Source: Rhizobiales bacterium PAR1 (GTDB lineage: Bacteria; Pseudomonadota; Alphaproteobacteria; Rhizobiales; Beijerinckiaceae). From it: a DNA stretch of 64,000 nt. Below, piece by piece: positions 36,172-45,447 of this stretch. The stretch spans positions 124,001 through 188,000 of the forward strand of contig NKIW01000003.1 in the NCBI GenBank assembly GCA_002256205.1, read 5' to 3'. A program made the position numbers and the translations under genes. The notes beneath the pieces were generated by a model, which was not told where the DNA came from, searched no databases, and saw nothing but the letters and a program-made list of their open reading frames with translations. Each line of letters starts with the position of its first letter. The first letter of the stretch is position 1.

Positions 36172-36669
36172 ATGCGGGCAATTCTGACAGCGGCGATTCT
36201 GGTGGCCGGGCTTATGCCCGCTCTGGCGCAGTCGCCCGATCTCATCTTCAAGAAGTCGACGGTGTTCCGCTTCCTGACGCCGGACGACAAGCTCGCGACT
36301 TATGCCATTGACGATCCAGATATCGAGGGTGTCGCCTGCCATTACACCATTCCGGAAAAGGGCGGTGTCTCCGGCGGGCTTGGGCTGGCGGAAGAAGTCT
36401 CGGATATTTCGCTCGCCTGCCGACAGGTCGGGCCGGTGAAATTCAAGAACAAGACCGAGCAGGGCGATGTGATGTTCCGCCAGTCACGCTCGGTGCTGTT
36501 CAAGCGGATGCAGATCGTGCGCGGCTGCGATGCCAAGCGGAATGTGCTGGTGTATCTTGTCTATTCCGACAAGCTGATCGACGGCAGCCCGAAGAACTCG
36601 ACCTCCTCCGTGCCGATCATGCCTTGGGGGCAGGCGGAGGCGCCGAAGTGCTCTGAGTGGATCAAGTAA
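36172..36669 (+). CDS. creA: CreA family periplasmic protein
   Basis: A 165-residue exported protein. The signal peptide ends near MPALAQ. The CreA core follows: YAIDDPDIEGVACHYT, GVSGGLGLAEEVSDISLACRQVG, and VLVYLVYSDKLIDGSPKNS with VPIMPWG. The family is widespread in Gram-negative bacteria; its biochemical role is not established. GAGGAG lies 8 nt before ATG 36172. It is separated from the flavin monooxygenase operon by 64 nt and converges on a small exported protein, with an inverted repeat between them. Confidence 0.92.
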   Translation: MRAILTAAILVAGLMPALAQSPDLIFKKSTVFRFLTPDDKLATYAIDDPDIEGVACHYTIPEKGGVSGGLGLAEEVSDISLACRQVGPVKFKNKTEQGDVMFRQSRSVLFKRMQIVRGCDAKRNVLVYLVYSDKLIDGSPKNSTSSVPIMPWGQAEAPKCSEWIK

Positions 36670-36708
36670 GAGCAGGGCGCCTGTTCCGGCGCGAAAGCCG
36701 CATGCGAC

Positions 36709-36728
36709 AGGGCCTCACCTGAGGCCCT
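36709..36728. terminator. Inverted repeat between convergent genes
   Basis: AGGGCCTC / GAGGCCCT with a 4-nt ACCT loop lies between creA and the opposing small gene. There is no T-run, so termination would be weak or factor-assisted. Confidence 0.5.
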
Positions 36729-36734
36729 GAAGCC

Positions 36735-37064
36735 TTATTCCTTGCAGGAAATCAGGAAATTCTCGACCGGCTTGCCACCAACCTTGGTCGGGGCGGTCGA
36801 GCCAGTGATCTCGTCGCGATCAAGCTGGCGGTAGGCGAGGGCGGATTTGAAGCCTTTGGCCTCACACCAGGCATCGGCAACGATTCGCCCGCAGTTGCTC
36901 TGGCTGGAGAGGCATTCCTGCGTGCCATAACCATCCGAACCGGCGATGACGAAATCGCGGATTTTGGCCGATTTTGCTTCGCTTTCGACGCCCGTCGCGG
37001 CAAAAATAACGGCAGAAGTTGCCAGAACCGCGAAGGCGGCGAGAATGCTGACGCGGGTGCGCAT
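36735..37064 (-). CDS. Small exported DUF3551-like protein
   Basis: A 109-residue protein with a signal peptide (VSILAAFAVLATSAVIFA) and a mature part carrying three cysteines: GTQECLSSQSNCGRIVAD, AWCEAKGF and ISCKE at the C-terminal end. The DAWCEAKGF pattern is common in short periplasmic proteins of Hyphomicrobiales, where it is unassigned; the DUF3551 resemblance is weak. ATG 37064 has AGGGG upstream and begins the signal peptide, so it is preferred over 37100. It is divergent from cysS. Confidence 0.65.
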   Translation of the reverse strand: MRTRVSILAAFAVLATSAVIFAATGVESEAKSAKIRDFVIAGSDGYGTQECLSSQSNCGRIVADAWCEAKGFKSALAYRQLDRDEITGSTAPTKVGGKPVENFLISCKE

Positions 37065-37427
37065 GGCAAGAGGCCCCTTTGAAATGGATACGCGATGCAA
37101 CCTGAGATGGGTAGCATCGCCTCAAAACGTTAAAGAAGGGTTCACAAGGAGGCTGTGCTGTGCCGCACCTGTTGCAGAATCAGCCACTTGTTGCGGTGCA
37201 ATACCGCGCGGTGACTTGACCCGACGCGCCTGATCGCGCAAGCTCATGACATGCAAAAGACGGCCTTGCACCGAAACCTGATTTCGATTTGTGGCTAGCG
37301 CGCAACGCTCGCTGGCCCGCCGTCTCGTTTACCCCCCAAGGTTAAAACCCCGAGATGACGCCCCCGGCGAGTGGCGGCGCTTTCACATGTCGGCAGCAAT
37401 GGCGCAGGCAAACGATGGGGACTGAAC
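37065..37427. other. Intergenic region before cysS with possible folded leader
   Basis: This 363-bp gap holds the divergent promoters of the small exported gene and cysS. AGACGGC (37258-37264) pairs with GCCGTCT (37319-37325). Between them CGAAA/TTTCG (37272-37286) and AGCG/CGCT (37297-37309) form two hairpins, giving a three-way junction about 100 nt before cysS. No T-box or named riboswitch could be recognised. No convincing small gene was seen. Confidence 0.45.
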
Positions 37428-38975
37428 ATGGCGGAGCTGAAGCTCTACAACACGCTGACCCGGACGAAGGAAACCTTCGCCCCGCTCGATCCGGCGCAGG
37501 TCCGCATGTATGTCTGCGGCCCCACGGTCTATGATTACGCCCATATCGGCAATGCGCGCCCGGTCATTGTGTTCGATGTGCTCTACCGGCTGCTGCGGCA
37601 TCTCGGCAAGCAGGGCGTTTGGGATGGTGGCAAAGGCGAAACGCAAGTCACCTATGCCCGGAACATCACCGACGTCGATGACAAGATCAACGATCGCGCG
37701 GCGCGGGATTTTCCGGATCTGCCGCTGAATGAGGCGATCCGCAAGGTCACCGAGGCGACGAACGCTCAGTTTCAGGCGGATGTGACGGCGCTGGGGTGCC
37801 TGCCGCCGACCGTTCAGCCGCGTGCCACCGAGCATATCGACGAGATGAAGGCGCTTTGCGAACGCCTCGTTCAACGCGGGTTTGCCTATGTCGCGGAAGG
37901 GCACTTGCTGTTCTCGCCGGCGGCGATGGATGCCGCAAAAGGGATCTTGCCTCGTTACGGCAAGCTCGCGAACCGCAGTCTCGACGAGATGATCGCGGGT
38001 GCGCGCGTCGATGTCGCGCCCTATAAGAAGGACGCGACCGATTTCGTGCTCTGGAAGCCTTCCAGCGAGAATGAGCCGGGCTGGCCGTCACCCTGCGGCA
38101 TCGACGGCAAGGGCCGCCCCGGCTGGCATATCGAATGCTCGGCGATGTCGATGGCGAAGCTGCTGGAACCCTTCGGCGGCGGTCTCACTTGCGATGATCC
38201 TATCAAAAACACCTTCGATATCCACGGCGGCGGCATCGATCTCGTCTTCCCGCATCACGAGAACGAAATCGCGCAGTCCTGCTGCGCCTTCGGTTCGCCG
38301 CGCATGGCAAACATCTGGATGCACAACGGGTTCCTGCAGGTCGAAGGACAGAAAATGTCCAAGAGCCTTGGGAATTTCGTGACCATCAACGAGTTGCTGG
38401 CTCAGGGCTGGGACGGTCGCGTTCTACGCTTGTTGATGCTCAAATCCCACTATCGACAACCGATAGATTGGACGCGCGAGGGGCTCGTTCGCGCTGGAAT
38501 GGAGCTAGAAAAATTCAGTCGTTTCATCCCAGATGCGGACCATAGCTCTCCAGCAGTCAATGCGCGGTTTATGGATGCGTTGTACGATGACCTTAACACG
38601 CCTCAAGCAATCGCTGAGCTACATGCGATCGCATCAAGAACTCTAAAAAAGGACGAAGAAGGAACGTCGATCGCCGATGAGAGCGTGGATCGCGCTTATG
38701 CTGAAATGGCGAACGCCCTTCAGATACTTGGCTTTGATGGACTTCGGGACTTCGACTTCAACGCGATGCTAGCTCGAATTCATTATGGAGACATGGGGCC
38801 AGATACAGCCAGGATCAACTCCCTCATCGCGGCCCGCATCGCCGCCCGCAACACAAAGAACTGGGCCGAGTCTGACCGTATCCGCGATGAACTTCTCGCG
38901 ATGGGTATCCAGATCATGGATTCGAAAGACCCCATCACGGGTGAACTCAAAACCACGTGGGAAGTGAAGCGGTGA
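37428..38975 (+). CDS. cysS: Cysteine--tRNA ligase
   Basis: Class I aminoacyl-tRNA synthetase of 515 residues. The HIGH equivalent is HIGNARP within [16 protein letters not shown], zinc ligands include Cys in MYVCGP and [10 protein letters not shown] with [15 protein letters not shown], and the KMSKS loop is [10 protein letters not shown]. Codons about 332-461 (38421-38810), after KMSKS, are strikingly less GC-rich (about 50-55%) and use CTA, ATA, AGA, CGA and GGA. The rest of the gene uses GC-ending codons, so this part may be a recombinant tract. Protein length and motifs remain normal. ATG 37428 is chosen over a 37371 start because it begins the conserved N terminus. GFA follows in a 4-nt GTGA overlap. 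Confidence 0.96.
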   Translation: MAELKLYNTLTRTKETFAPLDPAQVRMYVCGPTVYDYAHIGNARPVIVFDVLYRLLRHLGKQGVWDGGKGETQVTYARNITDVDDKINDRAARDFPDLPLNEAIRKVTEATNAQFQADVTALGCLPPTVQPRATEHIDEMKALCERLVQRGFAYVAEGHLLFSPAAMDAAKGILPRYGKLANRSLDEMIAGARVDVAPYKKDATDFVLWKPSSENEPGWPSPCGIDGKGRPGWHIECSAMSMAKLLEPFGGGLTCDDPIKNTFDIHGGGIDLVFPHHENEIAQSCCAFGSPRMANIWMHNGFLQVEGQKMSKSLGNFVTINELLAQGWDGRVLRLLMLKSHYRQPIDWTREGLVRAGMELEKFSRFIPDADHSSPAVNARFMDALYDDLNTPQAIAELHAIASRTLKKDEEGTSIADESVDRAYAEMANALQILGFDGLRDFDFNAMLARIHYGDMGPDTARINSLIAARIAARNTKNWAESDRIRDELLAMGIQIMDSKDPITGELKTTWEVKR

Positions 38976-39457
38976 GCGATAAAACCTCTCCCGCCCGCTT
39001 CACCGGCGGCTGCCAATGCGGCGCGGTGCGCTTCTCGGCCGAGGGGCTGAAGCGCCCGTCGATCTGCCATTGTCGCATGTGCCAGAAGGCGTTTGCTGCT
39101 CCCTATGGAGCGCTGGTCTACGCCGAGAAGGTGGTGTGGACGCGCGGTGAACCCAAGCGCTTCCAATCCTCGGCTAACGTCAAACGCGGTTTTTGCGGCG
39201 ATTGCGGCACGCCGCTGGCCTATGAATGGGATGGCAAGATCGATCTTTCGATCTGCGCCTTCGATGATCCCGCCGCCCATCCTCCCGCGATGCAACTCGC
39301 CGAGGAAAGCCGCATTCCGTGGTGTGAGAGCACCGCCGGCCTGCCGACCCGCACGCCGGAGCAGAAGGCGAAATATGCGCCGCTGATGGCAGCTAACTCC
39401 TCCTACCAGCATCCGGACCACGACACGGCAGAATGGCCGGTCGCACCTCAGCGATAA
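38972..39457 (+). CDS. GFA-family zinc protein
   Basis: A 161-residue member of the glutathione-dependent formaldehyde-activating enzyme/CENP-V family. Zinc-binding cysteines are in [20 protein letters not shown] and [10 protein letters not shown]. Although named for formaldehyde, most members lack a proven reaction. GTG 38972 overlaps the cysS stop (GTGA), indicating translational coupling; a GTG at 38957 would lie inside cysS. It is part of the cysS-GFA-small protein-GNAT-cimA run. Confidence 0.92.
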   Translation: MSDKTSPARFTGGCQCGAVRFSAEGLKRPSICHCRMCQKAFAAPYGALVYAEKVVWTRGEPKRFQSSANVKRGFCGDCGTPLAYEWDGKIDLSICAFDDPAAHPPAMQLAEESRIPWCESTAGLPTRTPEQKAKYAPLMAANSSYQHPDHDTAEWPVAPQR

Positions 39458-39472
39458 TCGGAAGGGCGCAAC

Positions 39473-39724
39473 ATGTTCGAGAAGCTCAAAAACAAGCGCT
39501 GGACGGTTATTCTCGCGATTGTCATCGGCGCCTCTTTCACCGCCTGGCGGCTGGAGACACGTCGGCAGGCACGGAACGCTGCCGAAGATGAGGCGCGCAT
39601 GAAAAAAGAAGTCAACGAGAGCATCGGCAAGAGCTTCAGCGACTTCAAGCTCTGCCCGCTCTCCCAGCCCGATTGCAACAAGCCCGGCGCGGGAGCGCCT
39701 GCTACAGGAGCGCCCGCGAAATGA
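39473..39724 (+). CDS. Small membrane-anchored protein
   Basis: An 83-residue protein with one N-terminal transmembrane helix (WTVILAIVIGASFTAW), a charged helical stretch (RRQARNAAEDEARMKKEV) and a short tail with two cysteines (LCPLSQPDC) and Gly/Ala/Pro repeats. No family recognised. GGAAGGG precedes ATG 39473, and its TGA overlaps the next gene's ATG (ATGA), so expression is coupled to the acetyltransferase. Confidence 0.75.
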   Translation: MFEKLKNKRWTVILAIVIGASFTAWRLETRRQARNAAEDEARMKKEVNESIGKSFSDFKLCPLSQPDCNKPGAGAPATGAPAK

Positions 39725-40233
39725 GCGCGCTTTCTTTCCGCCCCTATCTGGCAAAAGACGCTGAAGCGACGGCGGAGCTTTTCGTTGCCTCGATCTTGGA
39801 GCTTGGCCCGGAGGAATATTCCGCCGACCAATGCGCGGCCTGGGCCTCGGCGGCAGAGGATGTGACAGCCTTCGGCGAAAAGCTTGGCGGCATGTTGACT
39901 ATTCTCGCCGAAGCCAAGGGCGAACTCGTCGGGTTCGCGTCGCTCAAAGACAATAAACAGCTCGAAATGCTCTATGTCGCGCCCGAACATGCCCGCAATG
40001 GCATCGGCAAGGCGTTGCTCGGCGTGATGGAGCTGCTCGCGCGCCAGCGCGGCGCGGATGCCCTCACGGCCGATGCGTCGGAAGTCGCACGGGAGTTCTT
40101 CGTCCGCTTCGGCTATGAGATGCAGGCGCGGAACACCGTGATGCGCGCTGACGAATGGCTCGTGAACACTACCATGAAGAAGTCGCTGAAGGCGGAAAGC
40201 CATCCGCTCGCGACGCCGAAAGCGAGTGCATAA
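39721..40233 (+). CDS. GNAT-family N-acetyltransferase
   Basis: A 170-residue acetyl-CoA-dependent acetyltransferase. The acetyl-CoA-binding motif A is LEMLYVAPEHARNGIGKALL (residues about 80-99), with the R/QxxGxG/A signature as RNGIGK. The C-terminal part ends in FGYEMQARNTVMRADEW, resembling YafP/PhnO-like members that acetylate small molecules. The acceptor is unknown. Start ATG 39721 overlaps the previous stop by 4 nt. cimA follows after 4 nt. Confidence 0.9.
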   Translation: MSALSFRPYLAKDAEATAELFVASILELGPEEYSADQCAAWASAAEDVTAFGEKLGGMLTILAEAKGELVGFASLKDNKQLEMLYVAPEHARNGIGKALLGVMELLARQRGADALTADASEVAREFFVRFGYEMQARNTVMRADEWLVNTTMKKSLKAESHPLATPKASA

Positions 40234-40237
40234 TCTC

Positions 40238-41857
40238 ATGTCCGGCCCAACCGCTTCCGCCGCAAAAGAACGCCTCTACCTCTTCGACACCACTCTGCGG
40301 GATGGCGCGCAGACCACGGGCGTTGATTTCTCTCTCGCCGACAAGGCGAAGATTGCCAGCATGCTCGATAAGCTCGGCGTGGATTTCATCGAGGGCGGTT
40401 ATCCCGGTGCCAATCCTGTCGATACAAAGTTCTTCGAAAAGCCGCCGGCGACGCGCGCTTGCTTCACCGCCTTCGGGATGACGAAACGCGCGGGCGTTTC
40501 CGCCTCGAACGATCCGGGCCTCGCGGCGCTGCTTCAGGCGGGCGGACAGGCGATCTGCTTTGTTGCGAAAAGCTGGGATTTCCACGTCGAATTCGCGCTG
40601 GGCTGCACGCTGGAGGAAAATCTCGAGTCCCTGCGGGAATCAGTTCGGGCCACGCTTCACGTCAAGAAGCGCGCGATGGTCGATTGTGAGCACTTTTTCG
40701 ATGGCTACAAGGCCAACCGCGCCTATGCGATCGCCTGCGCTCGCACGGCGAAGGAAGCCGGGGCGGAATGGGTCGTCCTTTGCGATACCAACGGCGGCAC
40801 GCTGCCGCATGAGGTCGAACGCATCGTTGCCGATGTGCTCAAGGAAGTGCCGGGCATCAACCTCGGCATCCATGCGCATGACGATACCGGCCAAGCGGTT
40901 GCGAACAGCCTTGCAGCGGTGAGGGCTGGCGCACGACAAATTCAGGGCACGCTCAATGGCCTCGGTGAACGCTGCGGCAACGCGAACCTCGTCACCATCA
41001 TTCCGACGCTAAAGCTCAAGCCGGAATATGCTGAGAAATTCGAAATCGGTGTCACGGATGAAGCGCTCGCAGGCATCACCGCGCTCTCGCGCAGCTTCGA
41101 CGAGTTGCTGAACCGCGTTCCCAACCGCCAGACACCCTATGTTGGTGCATCGGCTTTTGCGACCAAGGCCGGCATCCATGCTTCCGCCTTGATCAAAGAC
41201 CCGAAAACCTACGAGCACGTGCCGCCTGAGACCATTGGCAACCGGCGCCTCGTGCTGGTCTCGACGCAGGCCGGAAAATCCAATGTGCTCGCAGAGCTGG
41301 AACGCCTTGGTGTGTCGGTCGAGAAGAATGATCCGCGCCTGTCACGCCTTCTCGACGAGGTGAAGGAGAAGGAGGCGCAGGGTTACTCTTACGAAGGGGC
41401 GGATGCGAGTTTCTACCTCCTTGCGCAGCGTCTCTTGGGTCGCGTGCCAGAGTTCTTCAAGGTCGAGCGCTTCAAGGTCAACGTCGAGCGGCGCTACAAC
41501 GCCAAGGGCGAACTCATCACCTTCTCGGAAGCGGTAGTGAAAGTGCGCGTCGGCGAGCGTTCACATATCTCGGCAGCGGAGGGCGATGGCCCGATCAACG
41601 CGCTTGATAAGGCACTGCGCAAGGATTTGGGACGATACCAGATTTATATCAAGGGCTTGAAGCTGACGGATTTCAAGGTCCGCATCTTTCAGGGCGGTAC
41701 CGATGCCGTTACCCGCGTGCTGATCGATTCGACCGATGAAAACGGCGAGAGTTGGACCACTGTTGGCGTTTCGCCCAACATTATCGACGCCTCGTTTCAG
41801 GCGCTGACAGATTCAATCATCTACAAGCTGATGCGCAGCCAGGTTCCGGCGGAATAA
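40238..41857 (+). CDS. cimA: (R)-citramalate synthase
   Basis: A 539-residue homocitrate/isopropylmalate synthase family enzyme that condenses pyruvate with acetyl-CoA, giving a threonine-independent route to isoleucine. The HMGL-like barrel begins with LFDTTLRDGAQTTGVDFS and includes the metal ligands HAHDDTG. The linker and the C-terminal LeuA dimer/regulatory domain (GGTDAVTRVLIDS) are present. As the length and sequence style fit the CimA subgroup and not LeuA, I favour citramalate synthase; 2-isopropylmalate synthase activity cannot be excluded. A terminator follows at 41861-41891. Confidence 0.93.
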   Translation: MSGPTASAAKERLYLFDTTLRDGAQTTGVDFSLADKAKIASMLDKLGVDFIEGGYPGANPVDTKFFEKPPATRACFTAFGMTKRAGVSASNDPGLAALLQAGGQAICFVAKSWDFHVEFALGCTLEENLESLRESVRATLHVKKRAMVDCEHFFDGYKANRAYAIACARTAKEAGAEWVVLCDTNGGTLPHEVERIVADVLKEVPGINLGIHAHDDTGQAVANSLAAVRAGARQIQGTLNGLGERCGNANLVTIIPTLKLKPEYAEKFEIGVTDEALAGITALSRSFDELLNRVPNRQTPYVGASAFATKAGIHASALIKDPKTYEHVPPETIGNRRLVLVSTQAGKSNVLAELERLGVSVEKNDPRLSRLLDEVKEKEAQGYSYEGADASFYLLAQRLLGRVPEFFKVERFKVNVERRYNAKGELITFSEAVVKVRVGERSHISAAEGDGPINALDKALRKDLGRYQIYIKGLKLTDFKVRIFQGGTDAVTRVLIDSTDENGESWTTVGVSPNIIDASFQALTDSIIYKLMRSQVPAE

Positions 41858-41860
41858 CAA

Positions 41861-41891
41861 AAAACGCGGCGAGGGAGCCCTGCCGCGTTTT
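41861..41891 (+). terminator. Intrinsic terminator after cimA
   Basis: AAAACGCGGC (41861-41870) pairs with GCCGCGTTTT (41882-41891). A- and T-runs on either side allow use for the opposing gene as well. Confidence 0.9.
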
Positions 41892-41914
41892 GAATGGATA
41901 GAATTTCTTAGAAA

Positions 41915-42337
41915 TTACTCGGTGAAGCGCACGGTCTTGTCGGCACAGAGATCAACGTCGGCCTGATCAAATTCGGCATCATCGGAGAACGAGGCGTTGA
42001 CCGCGAAGGTGCAGCCGGAGTTCTTCGGCAGCTTGATCGAGATCTTTTTGCCCGGCTCCAGCGCCTTCTTGAGCTTCGCAACATTTTTACCTGCGGCACT
42101 GGTGACCGCAACGCCGGTAACGGCCGCCGAGCGGCTGTTCACCAGAATGATTTCGCTCGCATTCTTGGCGGCCAGCTTTTTCTTGGCGGTGCGCTTGGCC
42201 TTGGCGGCAGCAGCCGTTGCGGCGCCACCGGCAGCTTCAGCCGCTGCTACGGGGGCCGGCGCAGTCTGGGCCAGCACGGGGGCCGAAAAGGTGATGAGCG
42301 CGGCGAAGCCAACCGCCAAACCGATCCTGGAAATCAT
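41915..42337 (-). CDS. Exported Ala/Lys-rich protein, unknown function
   Basis: A 140-residue protein with a signal peptide ending near APVLAQ, then an Ala/Lys-rich linker (AAGGAATAAAAKAKRTAKKK). A compact beta-rich domain follows, with ILVNSRSAAVTGVAVTSAAG and GKKISIKLPKNSGCTFAV, ending with DVDLCADKTVRFTE. Two cysteines may pair. It looks like a small periplasmic adhesin-like domain, but I do not recognise it. ATG 42337 has TTGGAG upstream and starts the signal peptide; the frame upstream of it is not convincing. Confidence 0.7.
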   Translation of the reverse strand: MISRIGLAVGFAALITFSAPVLAQTAPAPVAAAEAAGGAATAAAAKAKRTAKKKLAAKNASEIILVNSRSAAVTGVAVTSAAGKNVAKLKKALEPGKKISIKLPKNSGCTFAVNASFSDDAEFDQADVDLCADKTVRFTE

Positions 42338-42515
42338 CGTTACACTCCAAAACTGCACGATAAACCATGCTAATGTTAGAAGACTCCACCGTGCAACGGA
42401 GCCGCCCGAATATACTCGCGCATGCGCGAGTTCCTCGTGCGTATTCATTACGCAGAAGCGGGTTCCACGCAAGCCGGGAGATCAAAGGGAGTTTTACTGG
42501 GTAATCCGGCTGAAT

Positions 42516-43097
42516 TCAGGCGCTGCGATGCACCCTGTGCTGCGCTGCCTGTTCCAGCATCGGCAGGATGTCACCGACCTTTTCCGCAACGAGATAGTTG
42601 ATCTCAAGGCCGGGGCGGATGAAATGCGCGTCGCGCATGTGCGCGAGAAGCACAAGCAGCGGCTTCCAAAATCCGGCGATATTCGCCATCAGGATCGGCT
42701 TGTTGTGCTGACCAAGCTGCGACCATGTCATTTGCTCGACGAGTTCTTCGAGCGTTCCGATGCCGCCGGGCAGAGCGATGAAGGCATCCGCGCGCTCGAA
42801 CATCAGCATCTTGCGCTGGTGCATGTCGGTGGTGACAATCATCTCCTGCGCAGCATCGAGCATCACTTCCCGGTTCTTGAGGAACTCGGGGATAATGCCG
42901 GTGACGAGTCCGCCGTTGGCGATAACCGAACGGGCGACGGTGCCCATCAGGCCATGCGAACCGCCACCATAGACAAGGCGAAGCCCGGCGGCGGCAATCG
43001 CGCGCCCGAGTTCCTCGGCAGTTTGCTTGAAAACGGGATCGGCTCCGTCACCGGAGCCGCAAAAAACACAGACGGATCGAATCAATGGATTTGTCAC
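42516..43097 (-). CDS. LOG-family protein (nucleoside 5'-monophosphate phosphoribohydrolase)
   Basis: A 193-residue Rossmann-like protein of the LOG (lonely guy) family, once mis-called lysine decarboxylase. The characteristic motif PGGIGTLEE and the upstream VCVFCGSGDGADP and VYGGGSHGLMG nucleotide-binding segments are intact. Known members release free bases such as cytokinins from their 5'-monophosphates. Whether this one makes cytokinin or acts in nucleotide clean-up is unknown. The start appears to be GTG 43097. It stands alone between unrelated genes. Confidence 0.92.
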   Translation of the reverse strand: MTNPLIRSVCVFCGSGDGADPVFKQTAEELGRAIAAAGLRLVYGGGSHGLMGTVARSVIANGGLVTGIIPEFLKNREVMLDAAQEMIVTTDMHQRKMLMFERADAFIALPGGIGTLEELVEQMTWSQLGQHNKPILMANIAGFWKPLLVLLAHMRDAHFIRPGLEINYLVAEKVGDILPMLEQAAQHRVHRSA

Positions 43098-43400
43098 AAC
43101 GTGAGAATCGCGATTTCGGCCCCGGCTGGCAAGGGGGATGTGGCGTGAGCGTTAATGCCCGGACAAGGCGCAAGGGCAAGGCAACCAGCGGCTTCCATCG
43201 GCTCTATCGGGACTTTGTTCCGCGTTTCCACGGGTTCTTTCGCCTTTTCCCTTGGCATTCGGCCAGCGCGACACCAGATTGTAAAAATGTCCTCGCCGCC
43301 GTCGCTCCTTCCTCTTACGGGAAGCAGGCCGGATTGATGTTCCCGACTGGCGCTTTCGTTTTTCCCGATCCGGGCTTCCCGGTTGTCAAAGGCTCGTGAC

Positions 43401-45308
43401 GTGTCCGTTTCTCCTGCCGCCACCCCTTCTGCCGACACTTCGCGCAAGGAAGCCTCGCTGATTTCCACCGTGCGGCAACTCTGGCCGTTTTTCTGGCCAA
43501 CCGACCGGCCGGATTTGCAGCGGGTGATCGGGCTTTCACTGAGCCTGATCATCGTCGCCAAGGGCTTCACCATTCTGATGCCCTTCACCTTCAAATGGGC
43601 GACGGACGCGCTGGTGGCGGCTGCTGGCGGCAAGATCGAAACCGGCAGTGCGACCACTTGGCTGATCGGTGCACCGGTTCTCGCCACCATTCTCTATGGT
43701 GTCGTCCGTGTTCTCATGGTGGTCTTCACGCAGTTGCGCGAGGGGCTTTTCGCCAAAGTGGCGATGCACGCCGTGCGCAAGCTTGCGATGCGGACGTTCA
43801 CGCATATGCACCAGCTTTCGCTGCGTTTTCACCTCGAGAGGAAAACCGGCGGTCTGACCCGCGTGCTGGAGCGCGGCCGCAACGGCATTGAAGAGATGAC
43901 CCGGATGACGCTGATGACGCTCATCCCCACCATCGTCGAGTTCAGCCTCGTGATCGCGGTTTTCGCGTTCGAGTTCGACTGGCGTTACGTCGTCATCGTC
44001 ATCGTGATGATCGTGATCTACCTGTGGTTCACGGTCAAAGCGACGGTCTGGCGCATGACCATTCGTCGCCAGATGAACGAGAGCGACACCGACGCCAATG
44101 CCAAGGCGGTCGATTCGCTGCTGAACTTCGAGACCGTGAAGTATTTCGGTGCCGAAAAGCGCGAGGCCGCGCGCTATGACCGAAGCCTCGCAACCTACGA
44201 GAAGGCCTCGATCAAGACCTACACCTCGCTCGCGATCCTCAACACCGGGCAGGCGGTGATCTTCACCATCGCGCTCACGCTCTGCATGGTGCTCTCGGCG
44301 GCGGATGTGGTCTCCGGCAAGAACAGCGTCGGTCACTTCGTGATGATCAATGCGCTGATGATCCAGCTGTACCAGCCGCTGAATTTCATGGGCATGGTCT
44401 ATCGCGAGATCAAACAGGCCATCGTCGATATCGAGAAGATGTTCGATGTGCTGTATCGCGAGGCAGAAATCGAGGATGCGGCGGATGCGAAGCCGCTTGT
44501 GGTCTCCGAAGGTCACATCCGCTTCGAGAACGTCAAGTTCCACTACGCGCCGGAGCGCGAAATTCTCAAGGGCGTGACCTTTGAAGTCCCGCCGGGGCAG
44601 ACTGTGGCGATTGTCGGCCCCTCGGGCGCGGGCAAATCGACGCTTTCGCGGCTCCTGTTCCGCTTTTACGATGTGATCGGTGGTTCGATCTCGATCGACG
44701 GGCAGGATATCCGCAAGGTGACGCAAAGCTCTCTGCGTGCTGCGATCGGCATCGTCCCGCAGGATACCGTGCTCTTCAACGATACGATTCTTTACAACAT
44801 CGGCTATGGCAAGGATGGCGCGGACGAGCATCTCGTCGCCGAAGCCGCCTCGATGGCGCAGATCGATCCCTTCATCAAGCAATTGCCGGAAGGCTATCAG
44901 GCACAGGTCGGCGAGCGCGGGTTGAAGCTCTCCGGCGGCGAGAAGCAGCGCGTCGCGATTGCGCGGACAATCCTCAAGGGCCCGCCGATTCTCGTGCTCG
45001 ACGAGGCAACCTCCGCGCTCGACAGCTACACCGAGAAGGAAATTCAGGACGCGCTCGATAAGGTGTCACGCGGTCGCTCGACGTTGGTGATCGCGCATCG
45101 GCTTTCCACCGTCGTCAATGCCGACAAGATTATCGTGCTCGACAAGGGCGTGATCGCTGAAAGCGGCACCTTCGAGGAACTTCTCGCAAAGGGTGGGCTT
45201 TTCGCCGGCATGTGGAACAAGCAACGCGAGGCGGATCTTGCCCGCGAAACATTGCTGCGGACCGAGGCTGGCGAGGAGCCAAGCCTGCGGCAGAAACTCG
45301 GCATCTGA
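43401..45308 (+). CDS. Atm1-type ABC transporter (fused permease/ATPase)
   Basis: A half-transporter of about 635 residues that works as a homodimer in the inner membrane. Six transmembrane helices (about 45-340) precede the ATPase. Walker A is GPSGAGKSTLSR, the ABC signature LSGGEKQRVAIART, and Walker B ILVLDEATSALD. The permease carries DSLLNFETVKYFG, typical of the Atm1/heavy-metal-exporter subgroup, which exports glutathione-linked compounds and aids metal tolerance or sulfur transfer. GTG 43401 has AAAGG 8 nt upstream; a TTG at 43383 is an alternative. Confidence 0.94.
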   Translation: MSVSPAATPSADTSRKEASLISTVRQLWPFFWPTDRPDLQRVIGLSLSLIIVAKGFTILMPFTFKWATDALVAAAGGKIETGSATTWLIGAPVLATILYGVVRVLMVVFTQLREGLFAKVAMHAVRKLAMRTFTHMHQLSLRFHLERKTGGLTRVLERGRNGIEEMTRMTLMTLIPTIVEFSLVIAVFAFEFDWRYVVIVIVMIVIYLWFTVKATVWRMTIRRQMNESDTDANAKAVDSLLNFETVKYFGAEKREAARYDRSLATYEKASIKTYTSLAILNTGQAVIFTIALTLCMVLSAADVVSGKNSVGHFVMINALMIQLYQPLNFMGMVYREIKQAIVDIEKMFDVLYREAEIEDAADAKPLVVSEGHIRFENVKFHYAPEREILKGVTFEVPPGQTVAIVGPSGAGKSTLSRLLFRFYDVIGGSISIDGQDIRKVTQSSLRAAIGIVPQDTVLFNDTILYNIGYGKDGADEHLVAEAASMAQIDPFIKQLPEGYQAQVGERGLKLSGGEKQRVAIARTILKGPPILVLDEATSALDSYTEKEIQDALDKVSRGRSTLVIAHRLSTVVNADKIIVLDKGVIAESGTFEELLAKGGLFAGMWNKQREADLARETLLRTEAGEEPSLRQKLGI

Positions 45309-45316
45309 TCCAACCG

Positions 45317-45347
45317 GAATGCGTTCCGTCAAAATGAGCGCATTCCG
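45317..45347. repeat. Short inverted/direct repeat after the ABC transporter gene
   Basis: GGAATGCG (45317-45324) and CGCATTCC (45340-45347) are inverted. The same stretch contains near-direct copies GCGTTCCGTCAAA and GCATTCCGTCGAA. It may be a terminator-like hairpin without T-run or a dispersed extragenic element. Confidence 0.45.
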
Positions 45348-45447
45348 TCGAATTTGATCTCCCTACACGGCTGAGCGGCTGTTTCATTAGCAAGAAATTA
45401 TACTTTTGCGCGAAAATACAACCATAAGATGCATTATGGGGTGGTCG

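Noticed and set aside
37065-37427. T-box or known riboswitch before cysS
   Set aside because: No T-box consensus or specifier loop was seen, and T-boxes are not typical of alphaproteobacteria; only generic hairpins are present.
43536-44882. A 448-codon minus-strand frame opposite the ABC transporter gene
   Set aside because: His/Asp-rich antisense translation of a conserved ABC transporter; no start signal or domain.
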